A DNA stretch of 32,035 nucleotides, taken from the NCBI GenBank assembly GCA_936920625.1, contig CAKZHC010000006.1, positions 1-32,035 of the forward strand, written 5' to 3'. The notes under the pieces were generated by a model. That model saw nothing but the letters and a program-made list of their open reading frames with translations. It was not told where the DNA came from and did not search any database. Source of the stretch: an uncultured Enterobacteriaceae bacterium. Lineage in GTDB: Bacteria; Pseudomonadota; Gammaproteobacteria; Enterobacterales; Enterobacteriaceae. This document shows positions 8,561-16,970 of the stretch, piece by piece. Within the stretch, counting starts at the first letter, position 1. Each line of letters opens with the position of its first letter. The position numbers and the translations under genes are program-made.

Positions 8561-8623
8561 CAAGGGTTTTTGGTTACTATTTTTTTGAAAAGATTAATTT
8601 CAAAAAAAATACCAAAATCCTTG
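8561..8623. repeat. large imperfect palindrome after lrhA
   Basis: Outer arms CAAGGGTTTTTGGT (8561-8574) and ACCAAAATCCTTG (8611-8623) pair over 13 positions with one bulged T and one G-T pair. Inner arms ATTTTTTTGAAA and TTTCAAAAAAAAT pair over about 12 positions around a 7-base loop. A four-base asymmetric stretch separates the two. The predicted structure has about 25 pairs. It starts 52 bp after the lrhA stop and could protect or end the lrhA transcript, although the classic GC stem plus U-tract layout is absent. Confidence 0.55.
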
Positions 8624-8661
8624 TTGTAAAGTTTAACTACTAAGAAGGAATTTTTTTGAAC

Positions 8662-8687
8662 GGGTTCAGACATACAGTCTGTTACCC
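8662..8687 (+). promoter_or_regulatory. hairpin in the lrhA-nuoA region
   Basis: CAGAC (8667-8671) and GTCTG (8677-8681) flank a five-base loop, and outer GGGT/ACCC arms extend the stem with small internal mismatches. It follows the large palindrome by 38 bp. There is no T-tract. It may be part of lrhA 3' end processing or a regulator site upstream of nuo. Confidence 0.35.
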
Positions 8688-8732
8688 ATAAATTTTCCGG
8701 AAGAGTCAACTAATAACCCGAAGGCATTTTTA

Positions 8733-8742
8733 CTTAATTAAC
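8733..8742 (-). promoter_or_regulatory. possible ArcA half-site upstream of nuoA
   Basis: GTTAATTAAG on the minus strand matches the first ten bases of the ArcA consensus GTTAATTAAATGTTAA at nine positions; the second repeat is poor. ArcA represses nuo under low oxygen in E. coli, so the position is reasonable, but a single AT-rich match can occur by chance in this region. Confidence 0.3.
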
Positions 8743-9147
8743 AAAAATGTGCTCTGGATCAAAAAAATTCACTGGGCAAAACAGGGAAAACAGTCGATTT
8801 CTTTCTAGATGAAGTTCAGCTTTTTTCAGGGTGCGCTTTGCTAACAATGGCCTGATGCTTGTCTTGGCCTGAAAAGTATCTTTGTGATGACCAACTAAAA
8901 TACACTAAATTTGAATATACTAGGAGGTTTTGAAATTAGTGTTTGCAAGATGATGTCAAAGTTGACAACAGGTGATGTAAAAGGATAAAAAACGCTATAA
9001 AATTGATGCTACTGGCAGCCAGTATCGAGTTAGCAAAACTTATGTAAAGTTTTCTCACTCATTTCCATTGTCCTGACGCTTTGGCGGCAGGACATTGTAT
9101 TCGGCCATTTGATGTCTAACATCAGGTTATTTTTTGATGAGTTAGTA

Positions 9148-9591
9148 ATGAATATGTCTACAACTACTGAAATCGTTGCTCATCACTGGGCATTTGCTGT
9201 ATTCATAATCGCTTCCATAGGGTTGTGTTGCCTAATGCTGGCTGCTGCATGGTTTTTAGGGGGACGAGCAAGAGGCAGAAACAAAAATACGCCCTTTGAA
9301 TCAGGTGCTAATCCCGTTGGTTCTGCCAAGCTGCGCTTCTCCGCTCAATTCTATCTTGTCGCCATGTTCTTTGTCATTTTTGACGTCGAAGCGCTTTACC
9401 TCTTTGCCTGGTCAGTATCTATCCGCGAGAGTGGATGGATTGGTTTTATAGAAGCCACAATTTTTATACTGGTGCTATTAGCTGGTCTGTTCTATTTGGT
9501 TCGCGTTGGTTCGCTTGACTGGACCCCGGCACGTTCCCGCAGACAACCGGAAAAAACTGATCTATCCCACACCAACTACCACATGCAGTAA
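9148..9591 (+). CDS. nuoA: NADH:quinone oxidoreductase subunit A
   Basis: Small membrane subunit of complex I at the junction of the membrane and peripheral arms, near the quinone channel. The 147-residue length equals E. coli NuoA. Three membrane helices (about 14-38, 68-90, 97-120) and the conserved loop GGRARGRNKNTPFESGANPVG are visible, as is FFVIFDVEALYLFAW. The frame is open upstream to 9109, but the start at 9148 (MNMSTTTEIVAHHWAF) aligns with E. coli MSMSTSTEV. The site before it (GATGAG) is a weak ribosome-binding sequence. First gene of the nuo operon, 17 bp before nuoB. Confidence 0.96.
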   Translation: MNMSTTTEIVAHHWAFAVFIIASIGLCCLMLAAAWFLGGRARGRNKNTPFESGANPVGSAKLRFSAQFYLVAMFFVIFDVEALYLFAWSVSIRESGWIGFIEATIFILVLLAGLFYLVRVGSLDWTPARSRRQPEKTDLSHTNYHMQ

Positions 9592-9608
9592 ATTAGTGAG
9601 GCATTCAA

Positions 9609-10292
9609 ATGGACTATACGCTCACCCGCATAGACCCAAACGGTGAGAACAATGGTAATGACCGGTATCCTTTGCAAAAGCAAGAGGTCGTTGCTGATCC
9701 GTTAGAGCAACATGTGCACCGAAGTATCTATATGGGTAAAATTGAACATGCCCTGCACGATTTTGTGAACTGGGGGCGTAAAAACTCTTTATGGCCTTAT
9801 AATTTTGGTCTTTCGTGTTGTTATGTAGAGATGACTACCGCGTTCACTGCTATTCACGATGTGGCACGATTTGGTGCGGAAGTATTGCGTGCATCCCCGC
9901 GTCAGGCTGATTTTATGGTGGTTGCTGGAACCTGTTTTACCAAAATGGCTCCTGTAGTTCAGCGTCTTTATGATCAGATGCTGGAACCTAAATGGGTTAT
10001 ATCGATGGGAGCCTGCGCTAATTCTGGTGGTATGTATGATATTTATTCGGTTGTACAAGGCGTTGATAAATTTCTGCCAGTAGATGTTTACATCCCAGGT
10101 TGTCCTCCACGTCCAGAAGCTTACATGCAGGCGTTATTATTATTACGTGAATCAATAGGGAAAGAGCGGCGCCCGTTATCGTGGGTAGTTGGTGATCAGG
10201 GTGTTTATCGCGCTAACATGGAGTCTGAGCGTGAGAGAAAACGCGCTGAACGTATTGCTGTGACAAATCTTCGCACACCGGATGAAATTTAA
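9609..10292 (+). CDS. nuoB: NADH:quinone oxidoreductase subunit B
   Basis: Carries cluster N2, the terminal [4Fe-4S] centre that reduces quinone. The tandem Cys70-Cys71 in GLSCCYVEM, Cys136 in MGACANSGG and Cys165 in IPGCPPRPEA are the four expected ligands. The product is 227 residues against 220 in E. coli; the extra seven lie before the cluster, three after NGEN and four between MGK and VNWG, while the rest is nearly unchanged up to the identical C-terminal NLRTPDEI. A GTGAGG ribosome-binding site precedes the ATG. A 119-bp gap with a small hairpin separates it from nuoCD. Confidence 0.97.
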   Translation: MDYTLTRIDPNGENNGNDRYPLQKQEVVADPLEQHVHRSIYMGKIEHALHDFVNWGRKNSLWPYNFGLSCCYVEMTTAFTAIHDVARFGAEVLRASPRQADFMVVAGTCFTKMAPVVQRLYDQMLEPKWVISMGACANSGGMYDIYSVVQGVDKFLPVDVYIPGCPPRPEAYMQALLLLRESIGKERRPLSWVVGDQGVYRANMESERERKRAERIAVTNLRTPDEI

Positions 10293-10411
10293 GGTTGTGC
10301 GTGAAGCAGGAACCGGAAGCGTAAAAAATAAACAATGTCGCTTAACGTATGTAGCCTCTCATCTTTGCCAACTTGGAGTGTCTGACTTACAGGTCAGCAT
10401 GGTGATAAAAT
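10293..10411 (+). promoter_or_regulatory. nuoB-nuoCD intercistronic region with hairpin
   Basis: A 119-bp non-coding gap inside the operon. A hairpin of CTGAC (10382-10386) and GTCAG (10393-10397) with a six-base loop lies just before the nuoCD ribosome-binding site (GGTGAT). The left part contains GTGAAG, three bases, GAACCGG (10301-10316), which is also found without the three-base insert in the nuoF-nuoG gap. It may affect mRNA processing or relative subunit levels. Confidence 0.35.
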
Positions 10412-12211
10412 ATGACTAATTTGACCACGCAAGGTCTTGATCAGCTAAACGGGAAAACCCAGGATCATCGGGATGACCCGGTGATAGGTGAATTGTATGA
10501 TCGGTTTGGGCAAGACGCCCTGACTATTCAGGCGACGTTAATCGGCGTACCGGTTGTCTGGATAGAGCGCGAACAATTACTGGAAGTTGCTGATTTTTTA
10601 CGTAAATTACCAAAACCTTATGTCATGCTCTACGATCTGCATGGCATGGATGAGCGTCTGCGCTCTCATCGTACTGGTTTACCTTCAGCAGATTTTTCTG
10701 TTTTTTATCACCTGATTTCAATTGAACGTAACAGTGACATTTTGCTGAAAGTGGCGCTCAGGGAGAGCAGCTTACATATCAATACGTTAACGAAAATTTA
10801 CCCAAACGCAAACTGGTACGAGCGAGAGACGTGGGAAATGTTTGGCATCGTTTTTGATGGCCACCCACATCTGACCCGCATCATGATGCCGCAAAATTGG
10901 CAGGGCCATCCACTGCGTAAAGATTATCCTGCACGCGCCACTGAATTTGATCCCTACCTTTTAACAAAGCAAAAAGAAGATCTGGAGATGGAGGTAATGA
11001 CCTTCAAACCAGAAGAGTGGGGCATGAAGCGCAGCTCACAGAATGAGGACTATATGTTCCTGAATCTTGGGCCGAATCACCCCTCTGCACATGGTGCATT
11101 CCGCATTGTTTTACAGCTAGATGGTGAGGAAATAATCGATTGTGTGCCAGACGTAGGTTACCACCATCGTGGCGCAGAAAAGATGGGTGAGCGTCAATCC
11201 TGGCATAGCTATATTCCCTATACAGATCGTATTGAGTATCTTGGCGGTTGCGTTAACGAAATGCCATATGTACTGGCGGTCGAAAAGCTGGCAGGTATTA
11301 CTGTGCCGGAGCGAGTCAACGTGATTCGCGTTATGCTTTCAGAACTGTTTCGAATCAACAGCCACTTGCTCTACATCTCCACCTTTATTCAGGATGTAGG
11401 GGCAATGTCCCCTGTATTTTTTGCTTTTACCGATCGTCAGAAAATCTACGATGTAGTTGAGGCTATTACCGGTTTTCGTATGCACCCAGCATGGTTTCGT
11501 ATTGGAGGTGTCGCTCATGATCTTCCTGAAGGCTGGGAGCGTTTATTACGTGAATTTCTCAATTGGTTACCCAAACGTCTTAATGAGTATGAAAAAGTTG
11601 CGCTGAAAAATTCGGTACTGATTGGGCGTTCGAAAGGGGTAGCTGCCTATAACATGACAGAAGCGCTGGAGTGGGGAACGACTGGCGCTGGATTACGTGC
11701 AACTGGCCTTGATTTTGATGTGCGTAAATGGCGTCCCTATTCAGGTTATGAAAATTTTGAATTTGAAGTGCCAGTCGGTGATGGTATCAGTGACGCATAC
11801 AGTCGCGTGATGCTTAAGATGGAAGAGATGCGCCAGAGTCTGCGCATTCTGGAACAGTGTCTGAATAATATGCCTGCGGGGCCATTTAAAGCTGATCATC
11901 CTTTGACTACGCCACCGCCTAAAGATCGCACGCTTCAGCATATAGAAACGCTAATTACCCACTTCCTGCAAGTTTCCTGGGGGCCGGTCATGCCAGCGAA
12001 TGAATCGTTCCAGATGATCGAGGCAACTAAAGGTATCAACAGCTACTATCTCACCAGCGATGGCAGTACAGTAAGCTACCGCACGCGGGTACGAACGCCG
12101 AGCTTCCCCCATCTTCAGCAGATACCCTCAGTTATCAGGGGCTGTCTGGTATCCGATCTCATCGTGTACCTGGGTAGTATAGATTTTGTTATGTCAGATG
12201 TGGACCGTTAA
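10412..12211 (+). CDS. nuoCD: NADH:quinone oxidoreductase fused subunit C/D
   Basis: Fusion of the 30-kDa (NuoC, residues about 1-190) and 49-kDa (NuoD, about 205-599) peripheral-arm subunits, a form typical of Enterobacterales and relatives. NuoC contains the signature around YERETWEMFGIVFDGHPHLTRI and GHPLRKDYPA. NuoD, related to [NiFe]-hydrogenase large subunits but without metal ligands, contains LGPNHPSAHG, VGYHHRGAEK and YTDRIEYLGG that shape the quinone site, and ends TPSFPHLQQI...SIDFVMSDVDR like E. coli. The 599 residues compare with 596-600 in E. coli. GGTGAT six bases before the ATG supports the start. It is followed after two bases by nuoE. Confidence 0.98.
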   Translation: MTNLTTQGLDQLNGKTQDHRDDPVIGELYDRFGQDALTIQATLIGVPVVWIEREQLLEVADFLRKLPKPYVMLYDLHGMDERLRSHRTGLPSADFSVFYHLISIERNSDILLKVALRESSLHINTLTKIYPNANWYERETWEMFGIVFDGHPHLTRIMMPQNWQGHPLRKDYPARATEFDPYLLTKQKEDLEMEVMTFKPEEWGMKRSSQNEDYMFLNLGPNHPSAHGAFRIVLQLDGEEIIDCVPDVGYHHRGAEKMGERQSWHSYIPYTDRIEYLGGCVNEMPYVLAVEKLAGITVPERVNVIRVMLSELFRINSHLLYISTFIQDVGAMSPVFFAFTDRQKIYDVVEAITGFRMHPAWFRIGGVAHDLPEGWERLLREFLNWLPKRLNEYEKVALKNSVLIGRSKGVAAYNMTEALEWGTTGAGLRATGLDFDVRKWRPYSGYENFEFEVPVGDGISDAYSRVMLKMEEMRQSLRILEQCLNNMPAGPFKADHPLTTPPPKDRTLQHIETLITHFLQVSWGPVMPANESFQMIEATKGINSYYLTSDGSTVSYRTRVRTPSFPHLQQIPSVIRGCLVSDLIVYLGSIDFVMSDVDR

Positions 12212-12213
12212 TC

Positions 12214-12729
12214 ATGAACGATCAAAAAATTGAGATCAAAACCATTAATTCAAATGATGCGTTTGTACTCAGCGACTGCGAACGTAACGCGATTGAGCAT
12301 GAAAAGCACCACTATGAAGACGCCAGAGCTGCCTCTATTGAAGCACTGAAAATCGTACAGCAACAGCGGGGCTGGGTACCTGATGGTGCCATTCACGCCA
12401 TTGCAGAAGTGCTGGGGATTCCAGCCAGTGATGTAGAGGGTGTAGCCACATTCTACAGCCAGATATTTCGCCGTCCGGTAGGTCGTCATGTAATCCGCTA
12501 TTGCGACAGTGTCGTTTGCCATATTACCGGTTATCAGGGCATCCAGACCGCTATTGAACGGCAGCTAAATATCAGGCCCGGAGAAACAACGCCCGACGGA
12601 CGTTTTACGCTATTGCCAACGTGTTGTCTTGGTAACTGTGATAAAGGGCCAGTCATGATGATAAATAACGATACGCACATCCACCTCACCCCAGAAGCGA
12701 TTGCTGGTTTACTGGAGCAGTATCAATGA
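12214..12729 (+). CDS. nuoE: NADH:quinone oxidoreductase subunit E
   Basis: Thioredoxin-fold subunit of the NADH dehydrogenase module that carries the off-path [2Fe-2S] cluster N1a. Ligands Cys97 and Cys102 (YCDSVVCH) and Cys138 and Cys142 (TCCLGNCDKGP) are all present. The 171 residues compare with 166 in E. coli; the extra residues are in the variable N-terminal tail. It starts two bases after nuoCD and overlaps nuoF by four bases (ATGA), so translation of E and F is probably coupled. Confidence 0.97.
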   Translation: MNDQKIEIKTINSNDAFVLSDCERNAIEHEKHHYEDARAASIEALKIVQQQRGWVPDGAIHAIAEVLGIPASDVEGVATFYSQIFRRPVGRHVIRYCDSVVCHITGYQGIQTAIERQLNIRPGETTPDGRFTLLPTCCLGNCDKGPVMMINNDTHIHLTPEAIAGLLEQYQ

Positions 12730-14072
12730 GTGTAAAACAGATCATTCGCTGTGCTGAAACACATCCACTCACCTGGCAGCTGCGTGACGACAGTCAGCCG
12801 GTATGGCTTGACGAATATTGCAGCAAAAATGGTTATTCGGGTGCTCAAAAAGCACTGAAAACTATGTCACCGGATGAGATTGTAGCGCTGGTAAAAGATT
12901 CCGGATTGAAAGGTCGTGGAGGAGCCGGATTTTCTACAGGGCTTAAATGGAGTCTGATGCCTAAAGATGAGCCCATGAATATCCGTTATTTGTTATGTAA
13001 TGCTGATGAAATGGAACCAGGCACCTATAAAGACCGGCTGTTAATGGAGCAGTCCCCCCATTTGCTGATAGAGGGCATGCTGATCGCTGCTTTCGCACTG
13101 AAAGCTTACCGGGGTTATATTTTTCTGCGTGGTGAATATATCGAAGCAGCGCAGATTCTGCGTCGGGCCATTGCAGAGGCAACGCAAGCGGGCTGGCTTG
13201 GTAAAAATATTTTGGGCAGTGGTTTTGACTGTGAATTAATTGTCCACACAGGGGCTGGTCGCTATATCTGTGGTGAGGAAACCGCACTGATTAACTCTCT
13301 GGAGGGCAGACGTGCCAATCCACGTGTAAAACCGCCATTTCCTGCAACGGTGGGTGTGTGGGGTAAACCAACATGCGTCAACAACGTTGAGACGTTGTGT
13401 AATGTGCCAGCAATAATCACTCACGGTGTGCAGTGGTATAAAGATCTCTCAAAAAGTGATGATACTGGCACAAAGCTGATGGGTTTTTCCGGGCGGGTAA
13501 AAAATCCTGGACTATGGGAGCTGCCGTTCGGGATAACAGCGCGGGAAATTCTCGAAGATTATGCGGGGGGAATGTGTGAAGGCCTCAGATTCAAGGCATG
13601 GCAGCCGGGTGGGGCGAGTACTGACTTTCTGACCGAAAACCATCTCGATTTGCCGATGACCTTTTCAACTATTGCCAAAGCGGGAAGTCGTCTGGGCACT
13701 GCGCTGGCGATGGCCGTTGATCATCAAATCAACATGGTCTCTCTGGTGCGCAATCTGGAAGAGTTTTTCGCACGCGAATCCTGCGGCTGGTGTACCCCCT
13801 GTCGTGATGGTCTCCCGTGGAGTGTAAAGATATTGAGTGCGCTGGAGCACAGACAAGGCCAGCCGGGTGATATTGAAACGCTGGAGCGGCTTTGCCGCCA
13901 GCTTGGACCAGGTATGACCTTCTGTGCTCATGCTCCCGGTGCCGTTGAACCGTTACAGAGTGCAATTCGCTATTTCCGGGAAGAGTTTGAAGCAGGTATT
14001 GCGTCACAGTTTCCTAAAAATATTGGTACGATCAATGGTATTCAGCCTAATTTGCTAAACGAACGCTGGTAA
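12726..14072 (+). CDS. nuoF: NADH:quinone oxidoreductase subunit F (NADH- and FMN-binding)
   Basis: Catalytic subunit where NADH reduces FMN. The FMN/NADH glycine-rich loop is at residues 63-75 (GRGGAGFSTGLKW), followed by CNADEMEPGTYKDR and the second nucleotide region HTGAGRYICGEETALINSLEG. Cluster N3 ligands are Cys353, Cys356 and Cys359 in SCGWCTPCRDG plus Cys400. The product has 448 residues (E. coli 445). It overlaps nuoE by four bases and is followed by a 174-bp structured gap before nuoG. Confidence 0.98.
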   Translation: MSVKQIIRCAETHPLTWQLRDDSQPVWLDEYCSKNGYSGAQKALKTMSPDEIVALVKDSGLKGRGGAGFSTGLKWSLMPKDEPMNIRYLLCNADEMEPGTYKDRLLMEQSPHLLIEGMLIAAFALKAYRGYIFLRGEYIEAAQILRRAIAEATQAGWLGKNILGSGFDCELIVHTGAGRYICGEETALINSLEGRRANPRVKPPFPATVGVWGKPTCVNNVETLCNVPAIITHGVQWYKDLSKSDDTGTKLMGFSGRVKNPGLWELPFGITAREILEDYAGGMCEGLRFKAWQPGGASTDFLTENHLDLPMTFSTIAKAGSRLGTALAMAVDHQINMVSLVRNLEEFFARESCGWCTPCRDGLPWSVKILSALEHRQGQPGDIETLERLCRQLGPGMTFCAHAPGAVEPLQSAIRYFREEFEAGIASQFPKNIGTINGIQPNLLNERW

Positions 14073-14246
14073 TCAGAGTAAAGACGATACGTGTCAGGCG
14101 AGCAGGCAATTTAAGAACTCCGGTAGCTCAGAGCCGTTAATGGCAGTGGTTATCCTACAGTCCGCTGGTCGGATGTGTGAAGGAACCGGGGCTAAGAATT
14201 ATGTTTAACGCTTGTCTCAGACGAGCCTTATGGAAGCATGTTCACT
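14073..14246 (+). promoter_or_regulatory. nuoF-nuoG intercistronic region
   Basis: A 174-bp gap with no supported ORF. TCCG/CGGA arms around CTGGT (14161-14173) form a small hairpin, and ACA/TGT and GGTT/AACC segments further out could extend it. It also contains GTGAAGGAACCGG (14177-14189), similar to the nuoB-nuoCD gap. A tRNA-like word (GGTAGCTCAGA) occurs here, but no tRNA fold can be drawn. GGAAG at 14232-14236 is the ribosome-binding site for nuoG. Confidence 0.35.
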
Positions 14247-16970
14247 ATGGCTACAATACATGTAGACGGTAAACAATATGAGGTCAATGGTGCCGATAAT
14301 CTGCTACAGGCCTGCCTGTCGCTGGGCCTTGATATTCCCTATTTTTGCTGGCATCCGGCATTAGGCAGTGTTGGCGCATGCCGTCAGTGTGCTGTAAAGC
14401 AGTACCAGAATGCCGATGATACCCGCGGGCGTCTGGTCATGTCCTGTATGACACCAGCGGCTGACGGTGTATTTATTTCAATCGAAGACAATGAAGCGAA
14501 AGAGTTTCGCCAGAGTGTGGTGGAGTTGCTAATGACTAACCACCCTCACGACTGCCCGGTTTGTGAAGAAGGTGGCCACTGCCATCTTCAGGACATGACT
14601 GTCATGACCGGCCACAGTTTTCGCCGTTATCGCTTCACCAAGCGCACGCACCGTAATCAGGATTTGGGGCCTTTTATCTCCCATGAAATGAACCGTTGTA
14701 TCGCCTGTTACCGTTGTGTGCGTTACTACAAAGATTATGCCGATGGTGATGACCTGGGTGTGTTTGGTGCGAATAACAATGTCTACTTTGGTCGCGCCGA
14801 AGAGGGTGTACTTGAGAGCGAGTTTTCCGGCAATCTGGTTGAGGTCTGCCCAACTGGTGTTTTCACCGATAAAACTCATGCTGAACGTTATAACCGTAAA
14901 TGGGATATGCAATTTGCACCGAGCATTTGTCAGCAATGCAGCATTGGGTGTAATACCAGCCCGGGTGAGCGTTACGGTGAGCTGCGGCGGATTGAAAATC
15001 GTTATAATGGCACTGTAAACCGCTATTTCCTCTGTGATCGCGGGCGTTTTGGCTATGGTTATATTAATCGCTCTGATCGTCCTCGTCAGCCTGAACAACG
15101 TCGCGGAGAAGACTGGATTAAACTCAATGTGGAACAGGCGTTAGAAGCGGCGGCAGATGCATTGAGACAGTCGAAACGTACCATCGGTATTGGCTCACCC
15201 CGAGCCAGTGTAGAAAGCAATTTTGCACTTAGGGAGCTGGTTGGGGCAGAGAATTTTTATACCGGAATGCCAGCAGATGAGCAGCACCGTTTGCAGCTGA
15301 TGCTGACTATTCTGCAAAAAAGCGGCATTCATACCCCTTCTCTCCATGAGATCGAGAGTTACGATGCAGTACTGATTTTGGGTGAGGACATTACCCAAAC
15401 CGGCGCACGGGTAGCGCTGGCAGTGCGTCAGGCGATAAAAGGCAAAGCGCGGGAAATGGCGGCAGCTCAGAAAGTTGCTGACTGGCAAATCGCTGCAATC
15501 CTCACCTTAGGACAGCATGCCAGACATCCGCTTTTTGTTACTAACGTTGATGAAACCCGGCTGGATGATGTAGCCGCATGGAGCTATCACGCGCCTGTAG
15601 CAGATCAGGCCCGTCTTGGTTTTGCTATCGCCCATGCTCTGGATGAAACTGCGCCTGCTGTCACCGATATCGATAATGCGTTAATTAGCAAGATTGATGT
15701 TATTGTCCAGGCGCTGAACGGGGCAAAGAGGCCACTAATTATTTCGGGCACGCATTCAGGCAGCGAGGCGGTAATCCAGGCGGCAGCAAATGTCGCTAAG
15801 GCGTTAAAAAACCGGGGCTCTGAGGTGGGGATTACTCTGCTTGCCAGCGCTGCAAACAGTGTCGGGCTCGGGATGATGGGTGGGAAATCATTGGATGACG
15901 CTATGGCCGAACTAACTAATGGTGCTGCTGATACTGCGATCATTCTTGAAAATGATGTCTACCGGCATGTTTCTAAAGCCAGAGTAGATGCCGCATTAAG
16001 CCATGCCGAACATCTGATTGTTATCGATCATCAGCGCACAGCAACCATGGATAAAGCAGGACTGATTCTCTCTGCTGCCAGTTTCGCAGAGAGTGATGGA
16101 ACGCTGGTAAATCAGGAAGGACGCGCGCAGCGCTTCTTTCAGGTCTACGATCCCGCTTATTACGATAGTAACATTGTGATGCTGGAAAGCTGGCGCTGGT
16201 TGCATTTACTCGAAACGGTGGTCAACCGGCGTCATCCAGACTGGACACAACTGGACCACGTGATTGATTCTATTACAGGAACATTACCGCAGCTGGCGGG
16301 TATTAAAAATGCAGCGCCCGATGCTAGTTTCCGTATTCATGGGCAAAAGTTGGCGCGATCTCCACATCGTGCGAGTGGTCGTACGGTGATGCGCGCTAAC
16401 ATCAGCGTCCATGAGCCACGTCAGCCACAGGATAACGATACTATGTTCGCCTTCTCTATGGAAGGCAATAATCAGCCTGACGCCCCACGTAAGCAAGTCC
16501 CTTTTGCCTGGGCGCCGGGCTGGAATTCACCACAAGCCTGGAATAAGTTTCAGCAGGAAGTCGGTGGCAAACTGCGTTTTGGAGACCCAGGCGTCCGATT
16601 GCTTGACGCTGAGGCGTCTGAGCTGAACTGGTTCAGAGAAATACCAGCCATCTGGCAGCCAGCAGATGGCTGGCTGGTTGCGCCTTACTTTAACCTGTTT
16701 GGTAGTGAGGAGATGTCACAGCGCTCGGCTGTTTTTAAGCAGCGGATGCCGGAAGCCTGTGTGATTATTAATCAGCAGGATGCAGCAGTGCTGGGGATTA
16801 ATTCTGGCGCGCGGGTTGAACTGGTTTGTGAGGATGAAACTCTGCGCTTACCGGTGCGCCTTTCAGCAAATCTGAAAGCAGGGCAGGTAGGGCTGCCACT
16901 TGGTTTTCCTGGTATCCCACTTTTCCTTTCAGGGGCACGTATTAAAGCACTCACGGAGGTGGCACAATGA
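14247..16970 (+). CDS. nuoG: NADH:quinone oxidoreductase subunit G
   Basis: Large iron-sulfur subunit of the electron-input module. Cluster ligands are visible in order: N1b Cys34, Cys45, Cys48, Cys67; N5 His/Cys within NHPHDCPVCEEGGHC (98-112); N4 Cys151, Cys154, Cys157 with Cys201; and the extra N7 cluster Cys228, Cys231, Cys235, Cys263. A molybdopterin-oxidoreductase-like domain without cofactor follows. The 907 residues compare with 908 in E. coli. A frame-matched ATG exists at 14238, but 14247 (MATIHVDGKQYEVNGADNLL) matches the family start and has GGAAG at a proper distance. The C-terminal 130 residues are the least conserved part. It overlaps nuoH by four bases. Confidence 0.98.
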   Translation: MATIHVDGKQYEVNGADNLLQACLSLGLDIPYFCWHPALGSVGACRQCAVKQYQNADDTRGRLVMSCMTPAADGVFISIEDNEAKEFRQSVVELLMTNHPHDCPVCEEGGHCHLQDMTVMTGHSFRRYRFTKRTHRNQDLGPFISHEMNRCIACYRCVRYYKDYADGDDLGVFGANNNVYFGRAEEGVLESEFSGNLVEVCPTGVFTDKTHAERYNRKWDMQFAPSICQQCSIGCNTSPGERYGELRRIENRYNGTVNRYFLCDRGRFGYGYINRSDRPRQPEQRRGEDWIKLNVEQALEAAADALRQSKRTIGIGSPRASVESNFALRELVGAENFYTGMPADEQHRLQLMLTILQKSGIHTPSLHEIESYDAVLILGEDITQTGARVALAVRQAIKGKAREMAAAQKVADWQIAAILTLGQHARHPLFVTNVDETRLDDVAAWSYHAPVADQARLGFAIAHALDETAPAVTDIDNALISKIDVIVQALNGAKRPLIISGTHSGSEAVIQAAANVAKALKNRGSEVGITLLASAANSVGLGMMGGKSLDDAMAELTNGAADTAIILENDVYRHVSKARVDAALSHAEHLIVIDHQRTATMDKAGLILSAASFAESDGTLVNQEGRAQRFFQVYDPAYYDSNIVMLESWRWLHLLETVVNRRHPDWTQLDHVIDSITGTLPQLAGIKNAAPDASFRIHGQKLARSPHRASGRTVMRANISVHEPRQPQDNDTMFAFSMEGNNQPDAPRKQVPFAWAPGWNSPQAWNKFQQEVGGKLRFGDPGVRLLDAEASELNWFREIPAIWQPADGWLVAPYFNLFGSEEMSQRSAVFKQRMPEACVIINQQDAAVLGINSGARVELVCEDETLRLPVRLSANLKAGQVGLPLGFPGIPLFLSGARIKALTEVAQ

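Larger units (their letters stand above)
8510..9147 (+). promoter_or_regulatory. nuo operon upstream control region
   Basis: A 638-bp non-coding AT-rich region between lrhA and nuoA. It holds a large palindrome just after lrhA (8561-8623), a second hairpin (8662-8687), an ArcA-like element (8733-8742, minus strand) and an orphan Shine-Dalgarno (8932-8937), listed separately. In E. coli the nuo promoter region is also several hundred bases long and is controlled by ArcA, NarL, FNR, Fis and IHF. I could not assign the transcription start with confidence. Confidence 0.6.

Noticed and set aside
14100..14190. tRNA-like words (GGTAGCTCAGA) in the nuoF-nuoG gap
   Set aside because: No T-arm consensus, no acceptor stem and no anticodon arm can be formed, and it lies inside an operon.
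14529..15098. 189-codon minus-strand frame inside nuoG
   Set aside because: It is antisense to the highly conserved iron-sulfur region of nuoG, has no family resemblance and is explained by the codon pattern of the real gene.
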